From NCBI GenBank assembly GCA_025602915.1, contig JAHLJZ010000037.1, forward strand, positions 1 through 64,000: a stretch of DNA of 64,000 nucleotides. The letters are read 5' to 3'. Below, piece after piece: positions 10,539 through 22,201 of the stretch. The stretch is from Paraphysoderma sedebokerense (lineage: Eukaryota > Blastocladiomycota > Physodermatomycetes > Physodermatales > Physodermataceae). Both the position numbers and the translations under genes were made by a program. Positions within the stretch are counted from its first letter, which is position 1. Every line of letters begins with the position of its first letter. The notes below the pieces were generated by a model, which saw only the letters and a program-made list of their open reading frames with translations, was not told where the DNA came from and searched no databases.

Positions 10539-11339
10539 TCAAGTGCTCAAAATATCATTCTTGGAGAAGAATCTGTCAGTCATATTCTCCCTCGTAACCT
10601 TTTTTAGCCCCTTCAAAAATTCGCTGAATAAATATATTCTAGTGGCAACTGCGACGTAAGTTGACGTAAAATTCTCATCAACTTGACTTAATGACAATCC
10701 GCTCGCTATAATGGTAAATGCACATTCAAAGAACAGCAAATAAAGACACCGCTTCACAACCTTTTTCATGGCTGGATTAGGCAATGTTCGCAAAAACATG
10801 GCAAATCTGATGGAGACTAGCAAATTGAAAGCGGCGTCGTATAGGCTATAAATACTCCACAAGAGATCACCTAAGTTGAGTATTGATTCTGAATTCTACA
10901 TTTTTCCAAATATTTTGGCTTGAGCTACAATCAACACAGTGTCAGCCGCAACGATTAACACAACTGTGACCAGACACAGGAAATCCAAAAAACGAATAAT
11001 ACGAATGTCGTATTTTTTCTTTATAAAAAATCGAAGGCGAGAGTAATTCATAATAGAGTAACCAGACGCAGTGCATATTTCTAGCAGAAATGAAAATATC
11101 GGAAGTAATAATAATTCTGTACTATTCATAAAATGAAAGGACGTGAAATACAGAATTGACTCGACCATGAAAGTGAGGGATAAAAGTTTTAACTGACGGT
11201 TGGGACTCTGCAGAAATGTTATCGCTGCAACAGCTATTATGAATCCTAAACCGGTATTCGCAGATATTGACGCTATTTTGCTTGCATCATAGAGATACTC
11301 CGGAGGTTGTTCGGATGTCGGCGGTGCAGCATCTGACAT
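10539..11339 (-). pseudogene. Multi-pass membrane protein, paralogue 2 of 3 (nonsense codon)
   Basis: Starts at 11339 (MSDAAPPTSEQPPEYLYD) and aligns to paralogue 1 along its length. An in-frame TAG near 10896 follows AQAKIFGKM, exactly where paralogue 1 reads AQAKIFEKA. Beyond it the same frame continues with NSESILNLGD and LWSIYSLYDAAFN, so a single codon interrupts an otherwise open gene. The C-terminus is also shorter (FSKNDILST) than in the other copies. There is no intron-like sequence around the stop. It is a young pseudogene, a truncated protein of about 147 residues with the first half of the membrane segments, or a sequencing error. Confidence 0.7.
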
Positions 11340-11697
11340 CTGGTGTTTTAATGCTCCGCACTATAAATGGTATAAAAAGCCCAGAGATAATGCTCAGCAA
11401 TTTTAATATTACTTAATTGTAGGTTTTGTTGAAATAACTTTCGCATTAGCAGTTGCTGTATGTTCCATTCGAACCGTGTCCATTTTGGAGTGGCGTGCGG
11501 TCTGTAGATTTGCTTTTGCTAATCTTAACGTCAACGTTTAAATAGGTCTAATACATATTCATATCTCTTTTCTATATCTGTAATATATTTATATTAAAGA
11601 GACTTAAAAAAATTTATACATTGATTTTTTACCTTTATATACATCAGTTCCCCTACTGTAGTCGGAATATGTTGAGAAATTTACAAAAAAGCAGACA
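11340..11697. other. Spacer between membrane-protein paralogues 2 and 3
   Basis: AT-rich spacer holding the promoter of paralogue 2 and the 3' end of paralogue 3. No other feature is seen. Confidence 0.4.
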
Positions 11698-12510
11698 TTA
11701 CTTCATAGATTTTTGTGCAACTGAACTTTTGAAATCCGCAAGCTCTTCTTTGGAAAAATAGCGGTCGGTCGTATCAGTATCTCTCATAACTTTTTTCAAT
11801 CCCTTTAAAAACTCACTAAATAAATAAATCCTAATTGCGATGGCAACATATGCTGAGGTGAAATTTGTGTCCAATTGACTTAGCACGAGGACGTTAGAAA
11901 CGAGGATGAAAATGCATTCAAAAAGCAACAGCAATTGACAACGTTGAACCACTGCTTTAAGGGCGGGATTTGCCAGGGTCTTCAAGAATATAGCGAATCG
12001 GATGGAAACCAAAAAATTAAAAACGGCATCGTAAATACTGTATATATTCCACGCCAGGTTACCCATCTCCAAAGTCGCTTCTGCATCTTCGGTGCTTTCA
12101 TATATACGAACTTGAGCGACTATAAGAGTGGTGTCCGATATGGCAACAAGAATGACTGTTAGAAGACAACAAATATCAAAGAGTCGAATGACCCGATTGT
12201 GGTATTTATTTCGAATAAAATATCGAAGTCGGGTGTAATTCATTATGGAGTAGCTGGACGCTCTAAAGGTTTCAATGACAAAAGAAATTGAAGGAACAAC
12301 CAAAAGTTCAATGCCGTTTTGGAAATGCAATGACGAGAAATATAATGTGGATTCCACCATGAAAATGAATGCTAATAACTTGAGTCGCATATGGTGGGTT
12401 TGGATTGTGGTGACGAGGGTTATCGCCACAATGAAACCAAGACCAATTTGAGCCGTGATAAAACCAAGCGACGACGTATCGTACAGATATTCCGGCGGTG
12501 CTTCAGACAT
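11698..12510 (-). CDS. Multi-pass membrane protein, paralogue 3 of 3
   Basis: A 270-residue intact paralogue starting MSEAPPEYLYDTSSLGF. It has the same pattern of hydrophobic segments as copies 1 and 2 and the shared blocks YFIRNKYHNRVIRLFDI, AEDAEATLE-like sequence (here TEDAEATLEMG), YDAVFNFLVSIRFAIFLKTL and AIRIYLFSEFLKGLKKV. The tail is TDRYFSKEELADFKSS. It is more diverged from copies 1 and 2 than they are from each other (for example LLAFIFMVESTLYF against LLSFVFMVESILYF), suggesting two successive tandem duplications. Single exon, function unknown. The location is presumed to be a cellular membrane. Confidence 0.78.
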   Translation of the reverse strand: MSEAPPEYLYDTSSLGFITAQIGLGFIVAITLVTTIQTHHMRLKLLAFIFMVESTLYFSSLHFQNGIELLVVPSISFVIETFRASSYSIMNYTRLRYFIRNKYHNRVIRLFDICCLLTVILVAISDTTLIVAQVRIYESTEDAEATLEMGNLAWNIYSIYDAVFNFLVSIRFAIFLKTLANPALKAVVQRCQLLLLFECIFILVSNVLVLSQLDTNFTSAYVAIAIRIYLFSEFLKGLKKVMRDTDTTDRYFSKEELADFKSSVAQKSMK

Positions 12511-13004
12511 TTTACCAGATAAAGCAGATAGGTGTGCAAATGGGGCAAATTTCTGACAACGAAAAGTGGTTCATTGCTGAATTCTTGTAACTACGTTTTA
12601 CAAGTCGGCTCCTCTGGGCCCGTCATTCACCGGATAACCCGACTAGATCGGCAGCCGCGATTACACATCGGAACTTCGGAAATTCTTATATATCATATTA
12701 ATTATATGGTCCGAAGTATGTTTAATAAATATTTTTATGTACATCGGAACTTCGGAAAGTCTTATATGCTACTATGCTTATTTATCATTTTAAGTGTAAT
12801 CGAGCGTCGGCATCTGTGCGACGATTGCAGCATATCGAGTTTGGCGATTAATCGTCACATATAATATATGAATCCAATGGACCCCAATTATCGTAAATTC
12901 TTTGAGAGCAGTTCTGCCCTCACAAGGACCATCATGGTGGGTACCAATGAGAAGCAACAACATTAGCCAAATCTCCCCGGAAACAATCACGTGTCATTAT
13001 AAAT
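12511..13004. promoter_or_regulatory. Divergent gap before the small basic gene
   Basis: About 490 bases between divergent genes. It holds a short duplicated stretch: acatcggaacttcggaaa occurs near 12665 and again near 12741, each followed by a tcttatat-like sequence. No credible gene is present. Confidence 0.4.
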
Positions 13005-13622
13005 ATGAGCCCGTCCTCCACTGTACCGAGAGATGACTACACTGGGCTTGTTATCGCAGAATCCGAGATGAAGGAAATAATGAAATCTAAAATGAATTCA
13101 AAACGAAAGATGGGTAGAAAGAAGAAGGTTTTTGTCGTCGATTTGGTAAGTTGTATCAACCATCTTCTGCCTCCGGCACATCCTTTGGGGAGATACTAAT
13201 GGAACGTACAAATGATTTAATCGTTTTACTATAAAGGAATCGATAATATCGCTCGCACAGGATGTGACCAAGCGGGAAGAGAACGGATTAATGGAGAAAT
13301 TACAAAAGGTGATTTTTAGCCTGGAGAAGCCTATAAGTCCCATTGATTCTGATCATTGCCATCGTAGGACCAGGTAAAACAGTCATCTGAGAGCTCGGTC
13401 ACAAATAATGGTAACTCCGATTCGTCCCCTCCCTCGCTTCCCAAGCGTAAATTGAGATATGATGGGAAATTGGAAGCGGCCAAAGAAGTGATTCGAAGGC
13501 GGAAAGCAGAGAAAAGGAAAATGAAGATTTATGTAAAGAAGCAGATGCAGGCTCGGAGCATTCAAAGAGAAGAAAGTGGCGAGAGGAAATCACCCAAGAA
13601 AAAAGTCAGATTTGCACTATGA
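13005..13622 (+). CDS. Small Lys/Arg-rich protein, unrecognised, with a C-terminal KKVRF
   Basis: Three exons: 13005-13145 (MSPSSTVPRDDYTGLVIAES..., ending KVFVVDL), about 13237-13308 (ESIISLAQDVTKREENGLME...) and about 13369-13622. The phases join cleanly at gtaagt and gtgatt donors. The product is about 155 residues, hydrophilic and strongly basic, with a helical stretch (AAKEVIRRRKAEKRKMK) and the terminus SPKKKVRFAL. KVRF fits the RVxF consensus for protein phosphatase 1 docking, although such short motifs occur by chance. The charge suggests a nuclear or nucleic-acid-associated protein. No family is recognised. Confidence 0.6.
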
Positions 13623-13882
13623 AGTGCTTTCTATTTTCCCATTTCCATGAAAATATTTCATCATTTTCTCTTATTTTAGCTATTAGAATGTACATACCAT
13701 AATAATGTAAAATGTAAATCAACTCGATATCTATCGCGGCGGAATCACGTCTGCCGGTCTTTCCATGTTCTCTGCGCATCTTTGAAAAGATCCACAATCT
13801 TACATCTTGATGTGACTATCCAGGATATCATCCCAACTCAGCCTATATATTGATTCATCCCCTCCCGTCTTTTCGCTTTGAA

Positions 13883-16800
13883 ATGTTGCCGATTCGTGGA
13901 AACTTCTCGGAGATCTCTCGCGGTCGTGAAGGTACCAAGTCAAACATCTTTTAACCTTTCACTGCGTCAAGTCAATCTTATCTTGTATGATATAGTGGTA
14001 ATAGACTATAGATTGTTCTGATATGAAATGACTGACTGTCGAGTAATTCTACTCTCAACCAATCTCGCGATGCGATTCTAATTCACATTGGCAACTGCCG
14101 TTTCAAATTGCGCTGAACGATAAAGACGCATTATTTGACGACCACCAGAAATTGAAAAATGAGAACTTAGAACTGAAGAAAAGACTCAATGAGCAAACCG
14201 ATGCGACTAAAAAGTAATGTTCTTTGGGAATGATTAGTTTGTTTGCTTTAGATGTTGGCTTCAGCAAGCGCATCTGTTCATGGATCATACAATGATACTG
14301 GACGATTCATTTTTTCAAGAGAATCAAAATACTTCACATGAAATTAATATTTGGGTTGATTTTTGTGCATCTGACCTGGTACTTCTTTGAAGACTTACAA
14401 CAAAGGTTCAAAAGCTATCGGAGGATCTCAAACGCTCACTTACATCTAATGGAACCAATCGAGGTATATACTTATGGAGGCGGTTGCCACCACGACGATC
14501 ATTGTATAATCTCAGCCCATATATCTAATGCAATCGAAAGCAGCGCCAGCACATAAACGATCACCGTCGCTTGAGGCCCTTGTAGATGACTTGCGAAATC
14601 AAGTTCGGGACTTATCAAAATCGAACGGTGCTATGAAATCAAAGTTACAATATTACAAGAGCCAAACAGAGTTATCAAATCGGAAAGGTGGAGGATCGTG
14701 GGACTACGTAGGAAGCAGAATTGTTTCGGTATAATTCACTTTGTGACAGTTTGGTGTCTAAAACGAAATTTAACTGCGTTCATGCTCCTCCGATATAGGG
14801 ACAGAAACGAGTGACTGCCGTCAAAGCAGTACCGAGGAAGTAAGTGTCTGTTTCATCATTTTCATCCTCCTATGTTTGTTAATTAGGTCTCACCCTATTA
14901 GGAAAATTTCACAATCGGGCGTGTATGCGATCAATCCGAAGCTGTCTAATTCATGAAAGAAAACTAAAAGGTTGTTATATTAGGAAAATTCAGATACCGG
15001 AACCTTCAGAGGAAATATCTCACTTGTGAGTTTTTATTTAATTTACTTCGACAATATGTCATTATGTAAGGGACTGATGAGATGCATAGACAAGATATAG
15101 TGAGTATGCTTCGGGAGAAACTGCAGCATACGGAAGAAGAACTATCAAAATTGAGGGGACAGAAAGATGTATCCGCCAAAGTAGAAGCTAAATCAATATT
15201 GGAAGTTGCGTCATCGAAGTCGGAGCCTGACAGAACCAAGTAAAATCATTCCTAGATTGGTACCCTCTTCCGAAGCAAACTTACGTCTTTATTGTAAATC
15301 AATACAGCGAACTTCAATATCAATCTCAAATATTGGCTTTGCAACACGAATTGAGCATCAAATCCTCCAGACTGAATGAGCTTCATAATAAGTCAGAGGT
15401 CGCCGTCGCACAACATCGTATCGAAAAAGACAAGGCGGAACGTTTAACTAACCTCGTCGCCGACTTGAATGATTCATTGTCCAACGAACGCAAGAAAGTT
15501 CTGGAGCTGGAAGAAAGAGTCAGTAAATGGGAAATTGAACAGAAACGGGCTGAAGAGGTACGTACTGTTGCCAAATTTATCATTGGATCTTCATCTGATA
15601 TTATGTTTCTTGGAAGCTTCTCGCGATAATCGATGAGTTGCAGGTAGAGAAGAAACTACTTAAAAACGAGCAAAAAAGGTTTCTCGACTTGAATTTATCT
15701 CAGTGGATCAATCAAAACAATGCATCCGCGAAGAATCAGAAAGAATCCATAGAACTCAGAAGTGTACTGGAAAGAGAGAAAGTCGAAGTCTTATCGGAGA
15801 GGGCAGAATGGGTTAAAAAGGTTGATGACTTGAACGGTAAGCTTCCGTTGATACGAATGCCCGAGGTTGCTTTTTCTTTTGTGTCCCCTAAACCACATTG
15901 ATTTAGCTGAGCTCACATCCGTCCGGAAGTCACACGAGCAACTCTTAGAAGACCACAAGAGGCTGCAGGACAATTTACAACACGCAAACGAGAAGTTGTC
16001 GTTCTTTTTGGGATCCAATAATGTTTCGATGAATGATTTTCAGGAGGCTTTATTGATTATGAAATGGCGGAAGCGGAAAGGACTAGAATTAGAAACTATC
16101 ATGAACGCAGAAGAGATATTTGAGGTTTTTTCTGTCGTTTTTTTGTGCCATTTGAGGCAATAAACCAACTGTTCCCGTAGGACCATCAAAAGCAACAAGA
16201 TATACGACGTGACTACCTGAAAGCTGTAAACGATTTGGAGAACCTTCAGAAGCTTATGAAACTGCAAGAGGAGATTAATCATGATTTCAAAATGGAGTTG
16301 AATCAGCTGAGGGAGAAGGAAAATCGGGTGAAAAATTCGTACGGTAAGTTGCATTGCGTTTCGGAGACATCAATGAACCAACAAACTAATGGATAGTTAT
16401 CCAAGAATCACGGATTGAAGAGCAATGTCATTTTCTTGATCGCCAGCAGTGTGAAATAATATTACTTAAAGAACAGGTTAGAAGGTTGAAACACGATGGC
16501 GGCGAAGGTAACGTGTCTTCAACCTATTTGGATCTCAGCAATATGTAGCAGGAAAACGTACTGAATTAAAATTGTAGTTGGCTTAACGAAACAGCTCGAA
16601 ACCGACTTCTTAAACGATCTAACCTCAGGGCTTAACGAGAATGAGACGGTTATAGTGTTTTGTCTGCACTCATTCACCCCGTCATCACAAATCTCCGATT
16701 ATTTGCGCCACCCGAAAATTGCCATCCCGTCGACCTTTCCCAATAATTTTGAATCGTTGCTTCAATTTTTCACCGTCGAGTTCTACGAATTTGAGACAGC

Positions 16801-19366
16801 CGTATCCACATTAACAACGTTCTCCGGATCACCGGCTTCGTCTCTGGACCTACGCTTTGACGCTAAATATCGAGTAGCAGTCGACGATTCGCTACTGTGG
16901 TATTTGGATTCAAAGTGCTTGAAATTAACGTGGTATCTGACGAACGGTGTTGATTACGCTCAACTGGGAGTGGCGGATGTGCCGCTGAGTGATATCCTGC
17001 AGCAATTTTCTCTTACAGAGGACGAAGAAAACGGAGAGACAGCGAAAAGAGGATACTCTTCCGCCACGGAAATAAAATCTTCAGACGGAGTATATTGATT
17101 TTCGATTGTTAAAGTCAAACGTTACACGATTAACCGCACTGACATACTACGTTTAGGCTGTGCTTGGGCAGATTCAATACTCGGTTCATTCTGCGATTTC
17201 CTTGACCAATGCCGTAAAAGCATACAGGGATAGAATTTTGGCGTTAGGGTTTGATAATGTAACACCAAAAGTGGGTAAGGAAGAGTTGAATAATGAGATC
17301 ACTGTTGCGTAAGTTCAAATTTGCAATTTTGGCTTTAAAGAATCTTACATTTAAATTAAGACAGTGACCGGATTTCTTCTTAATTATAGAATTCAGAAAT
17401 TTGAGTTGTCCAGATCGTTCAAGAAAATACCAAATATCTTCGTATCCTTCCAGCTTTATGGTGCTTCAGACATAACAACTGTCAGTTTGATCTTACGTCT
17501 TGAGTGAATGGTTCGGCAAGAATCTAATGTTTTGTCTGATGCCTTGCAGCCTGTTGTATGTGGTTCCAACACAACATTAGACTTTCAAACAACAATTCCG
17601 ATTACTGCTAGTAGCGAGTTCAATCGATACTTAAAGACCTCAAAGGTAATTTTTTCATTGATTTGGTTCCAATTGATTTGATCACCAGTCCGACAAATCA
17701 ATTCGACGCATAATATGTTAAGGTGAGCTTTCTTGTCTTCGACGACAACGAAGTTGATGATATGCAAAGTTACGTCGGGACCGCCTCGGTTCCATTAATT
17801 CCATTGATTACCTGTGACGAAGTCAGTGGTATCTGGGATATTGTAGTACGTACATCCAAAAAGTTCTTGATTCTGAGTTCAAATCGAAGTATTTGAACTG
17901 ACAAATGTTGAAGCATGACAATCAAGTCACTGGCCAGATTTGGATTTCATTGCGCTGGGTTAGAGAGTATCAATTTTTGACGGTTTGTTGCTTAATCTGA
18001 TTATTCAGGTACAGGGTTATTGTTTTTGATTCTTATATCACCAGAAACGGGCGAAGCCAGATGTCAGGCAGGACACGACAAATTTTTCTTGCCCCGGTCC
18101 GGACTCTAACATGCCGAAAACGAGAATTGCTGCCAGCCATCCAAATTGTCGTTGGGAATCATCAAAAGGCTTTAGTGTGTCTCAAGATTCAATTGATCAG
18201 GCAGACTCTTCGGACAAGATTATGAATGTCTCCGAAGGAGTCGGTGCAAATAGTTCTCCAAAACCTGTTAAACCATCGAACAACAGAGATAATTTGAACG
18301 AGCCTGATGCACTGGAAATCGTTCCAGAGGTCACTCCAAAACACGGCGTCAACGGAAAAGAAATAACCCCAGCGGTGCCGCCTTGTACCACTAACATTTC
18401 TTCGATTCCGGCAGTTAATGCAAACAACGTTTCCACGGAGCCCGCATTGACAATTGCAAGCGATATACCTATTCCTGTAGGCATAATTATCTCTCTACTA
18501 GTGTTATACTAATCCTATTAACAAGTACATAAATTGCACATTTAGCTCCTTACTCTTCCGAAAGCTAATCTGCTATCGGCCTCTCATACCACTACCTCTA
18601 CTATATTTAAACCCATACGATCGCCTCCTTTATCAGCTGCAACGTCTCAGTTGTCGCCGTTCTCACCACCGCTAGACGACAAATTGACAGAGGAACACAT
18701 AACAGTTTTCATTCAATCCTTAAAGTTAAATGTCCGTGTAGACGATGCGAGAAAATATTGGGAAGAGTTGGGCGATGTGGACTGTCTCGTTGGCTTTGAA
18801 TTTTTAGAATATAGAAGCGAGGATCTAATCAGTCAAAGTAAATATATATGGGAAACTGAGCAAGAGAGCCAAGTGAACGACATTGAGAAGACGCTGAAAG
18901 AAGTAGTGGAATTTGGATTTGTCTGTAGTACGTCTCAAATTCACACTCTCCTTTGAGTTATGCCAAAGGTACACAGTTCATTTACGAATTCATGTTTTTC
19001 ATTTGATGTCTAGACTTATCGATGGACCGTCATTTCAACCTCTCATCCCGCCAGAAATACATGACACTACTTTCGCTTGCTTCTTCCGCCTCTGCAGCGC
19101 CACAAATAGGATTACAGGATCAACCAAAAACTATAACAACATTCGATATCTTCACTAGATTGAGACTCTCTTCTTCCAAATTGGAAGGCAGACAATCATC
19201 CTTGGAAACAATGAAAGTCGCGTCCGCAACATTAAACTGGTCCGAACTGGTGTCATTGAAACAATCGGAATGGGATTTGGAATGTGCGACAGATACTGGA
19301 TTAGTGATTGGGTGGTTAAAAGTTTTTGTAAACGGGTGGGAACGAATGATTGACGTCAAGTTATGA
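13883..19366 (+). CDS. RPGRIP1/RPGRIP1L-like ciliary transition-zone protein (coiled coils + tandem C2)
   Basis: Large multi-exon gene. Exon 1 (13883-13931, MLPIRGNFSEISRGRE) joins exon 2 at 14126 in phase and gives REDALFDDHQKLKNENLELK, matching the conserved N-terminal coiled coil of RPGRIP1L (SREELEDRFLRLHDEN). Further coiled-coil exons run to about 16500. A first C2 domain follows at about 16580-17100 (FFTVEFYEFETAVSTLTTFSG, then YRVAVDDSLLWYLDS). The next exon (about 17159-17308) carries AVKAYRDRILALGF, equivalent to AIRLYRERAKALGY of the family. A second C2 lies at about 17390-17970 (FVSFQLYG, TTPVVCGSNTTLDFQTTIP, FLVFDDNEVDDMQSYVGTA). The low-complexity region at 18060-18500 and the C-terminal domain at 18560-19366 are less conserved. 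Known family role: scaffold of the ciliary or flagellar transition zone. Its presence implies a flagellated stage. Internal exon borders are approximate. Confidence 0.8.
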
Positions 19367-19957
19367 GTGGTTTGTAAGGCGGTTGTGAAGTTCGAATCGT
19401 GCTTTGGTCGACGAATTGTTAGATAAGAAGGATCAAGCACTGTCTGTAAATATGTAGGATGCGAATATATCACATCTGATTCAGTATTCATTTTTGGAAC
19501 CTGGAGTCCACCAGCTTAAAATGCTTTTATTACCGTCATCGCTTGTGAAAATTAGGCAGTTTATGCTTCAAATTAACCTGACTTTAATGAAAACTATATA
19601 ATAGGCCGCAATACTGTATTTAAATACCAGTGTCCTCAATAATTTCAAAATTTTGTTTTAGTACCATATCTACAAGACAAAGAAAAGGGAGAGCCGCCAA
19701 CAAAGCATGGGTGATACAAAAACCGATAGTGTATGTACAAGATAATTAATTAGTTTAGATGATTCGTTTGTCGATGACTCTACGACTCTACAGGTCGAAT
19801 TTCTGTCTTGGCGTCGCAATAATTAATTAAATCAATAGGCAATAATGGGCGATGAATTGAAAATTGGTTGAATCAATTCCGCACCAAGTAAATCCACTCG
19901 AAAGTTGCGTTTACTGTAGTAGCGCTTTTAGTTGTAAACAAATTATGTGATGTGATT
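19367..19957. other. Convergent gap
   Basis: Between the 3' ends of the RPGRIP1L-like gene (+) and the GBD/FH3 gene (-). I looked for a missing formin FH2 exon on the minus strand here and found none. Confidence 0.45.
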
Positions 19958-22201
19958 TTAATCAGATTCAGTAGAATCGGACATTGAATTGATATCGTCT
20001 GTGAGGCTTGTTTCGTACTCATTCAACAGTGTTTTGAGTGAAGGATTGAATTGTGAAGAAAACGTGGGGGATGTGGAGATGACTCGAAGTTTCTATATGA
20101 GTTCGTTTGGAAGCTGGTTAGTCATATCATGCGATAGACAGTAAGGTTAGACGATAATTACATGAAGTACTTTGTCGAAATAAAATGAATTTAATGTAGT
20201 GCGAAATTGCAGTCTTGAATCTAGTGTTGACGAAGTGGAGATGAGAGTGTTGATGAGAGTCATATATGCAATCTACATTTTGAAGGTTTTGTTCAAAGTC
20301 AAAGAAAAATGAATACAGCCATCGATACTTGTTGGTTAACAATTTATTAAAAAGGGCGGTTGAAATCATGACGGTATGAACATACCAAGAATTTCACTGC
20401 AGTTTCCTCTCTTTCTCCGTTTTTCTTTGTGCAAATTATTGGTTGCCATCGGTATGTTCCAACGACTAATCGGTTGAACACATCATTCGTTTTTTTGGTT
20501 AAACCTGACCAAATTCGCACCCATTTAAGAGCAGTTGTCTCAAAGTCGCGAATTATAAGTTCTAAGCGTGATTTCGTAGCGTGTGAACGTTTCAGAGAGG
20601 AACTTGGTCGTAGCGTTCGTGAGAGTGAGAGAGTTCGAGAGAACGAAAAAGAGCGAGACAATGATGATGTTTTTTCTGACGAAGATTTGTCAGAATTTGC
20701 TGCAGTGACTTCAATATTAGTCTGTGTTGTCGTGGTAATAATGGTTGCGGATGAATCCGAATGAGATAAGGGCGAGGTCGGATTAGCTGTAGGACAGTCA
20801 CCGAAATGCGACGAATAAGGACCCAAATTAATCCTACAGTCTTGATTCAGGCAAGTCATCAAAATCTCTTTTCCGCGGGGAGGTTCAAGCGATACAATCG
20901 TATTTAGAATCTTGAGTATGGATGTTCTTATTGAAACGAAAGGTGTCTTGTCTGCTGTGGTGGAATTACAGAGTATAAAAACTAAAATGGGGACTGCGAG
21001 TATTTGAGCCATTCCAACCTACAATGTAAAGATGATGAGATAAAAAAATATCGGAATTGAGAAGTAACTGTATTATTTACCGATGTCTTAAGGAATGCCT
21101 CGACACACTCCAAGGCTTGTAGGTAGAGTTGAACATGTGATTCTTTTCTGTAAGCGGAACAGTAGAGAAATAGTTTGTTATTTTTTACATTAAAATGATT
21201 GCAATGTATGATTAAGTATTGAAATGAATGAATTCTCCACCTACGTAAGTTTCTTTCGATAAAGCCGTTGTAATACTTCAATCAATCGATAATACCCTCC
21301 TTCGACAACAAACTCTTTCACCCACCGTATTGGAAGAGTCTTCAACGATAATATGACGCTGCTTAGAGCTTTTTGGGATATTTTTCCGTCCTTTATCATT
21401 CTGGTGGCAAGGTAGGAGGCTGAATTTTTATCTTGGGGATGGCGACACTCAGCGCTACTAGGTTGCAATGTCTTTTGAGATTGGAGGAATTCGATTTTCG
21501 CTTCTCTCGGTGTAATGGACATGATACTTTGTTTCTGAGAAGATTCAATATGGAGACGATCCTACAATAATGGAAGATACAAACATACAAGGAAGATCAG
21601 AATATTTAAGTTCAGAGTTTAGTTCTTTTGAACGAAGGAGAAATATTTCTAGAAATATGGATCGAAGATGACCTCATACAGAAAAAATAAAAGAATTTTC
21701 TATGGCGAGACATACCAAAATGGATGCAAACAGTTCATCAATGTATCCGTCACTCCGAGTATCGATATCTAGCAGCAAATCACGCTTGCTTTTCTCGGCA
21801 AAGAGTTTAGCGTTTTTCGGCAGCGGTGGTACGGGTTCCGATTTGATTGTGCAATTGTCTGCACTGCTGTTTCTTTCTCTTGATATCCAATTCACTTCAA
21901 TATCATCTTCGTCGTAGCTGGCTGAAATAGTTTTCGCGGAGAGACTATGATTGAGGGAGGCCATGGAGTTGTGTGAGGGAGATCTTGAGAGGGGAGAAAC
22001 GAGAATAGGAAGTTCCGGAAGTGATGAGCTTGAACGGGGAAGAATAGTATCTTCCTGATAGTTTATCAAGTCGGATGTGGATATTGAAGAGAATTCGGGT
22101 GACTTTGCGGAGGGGATTGCGGAGATTGGGGATATCAACGGACGACGCTCTTTTGTCGGAGACTGAGGAGGACTATCTATGTGCGCTACTGCGTTCACCA
22201 T
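19958..22201 (-). CDS. Formin-type GBD/FH3 protein lacking FH1-FH2
   Basis: Start at 22201 (MVNAVAHIDSPPQSP). Exon 1 is Ser/Pro-rich. Exon 2 (from about 21563) holds the Rho-GTPase-binding part of the armadillo region: KDGKISQKALSSVILSLKTL, IRWVKEFVVEGGYYRLIEVL. Exon 3 (KESHVQLYLQALECVEAFLKTS) and exon 4 (VGMAQILAVPILVFIL ... SIRTSILKILNTIVSLEPP) continue the GBD/FH3 superhelix, interrupted by a Ser/Arg-rich insert (SLSRSFSFSRTLSLSRTLR). After a donor near 20390, an exon near 20268-20160 reads IAYMTLINTLISTSSTLDSR, the hallmark end of FH3. A last exon gives KLRVISTSPTFSS ... LNEYETSLTDDINSM and stops at 19958. No FH1 polyproline or FH2 domain follows. It probably binds a Rho-family GTPase as a regulator or decoy. 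The last two junctions are inferred. Confidence 0.65.

Noticed and set aside
12532-12864. + strand open frame of about 110 codons
   Set aside because: No recognisable domain; it lies in AT-rich intergenic DNA with a local duplication.
19707-20144. Possible small + strand gene (MGDTKTD... joined to SVESDIELISSVRLVS)
   Set aside because: The opposite strand gives a better explanation: it encodes the last exon of the GBD/FH3 protein (KLRVIS...LNEYETSLTDD), continuing a recognisable FH3 domain.
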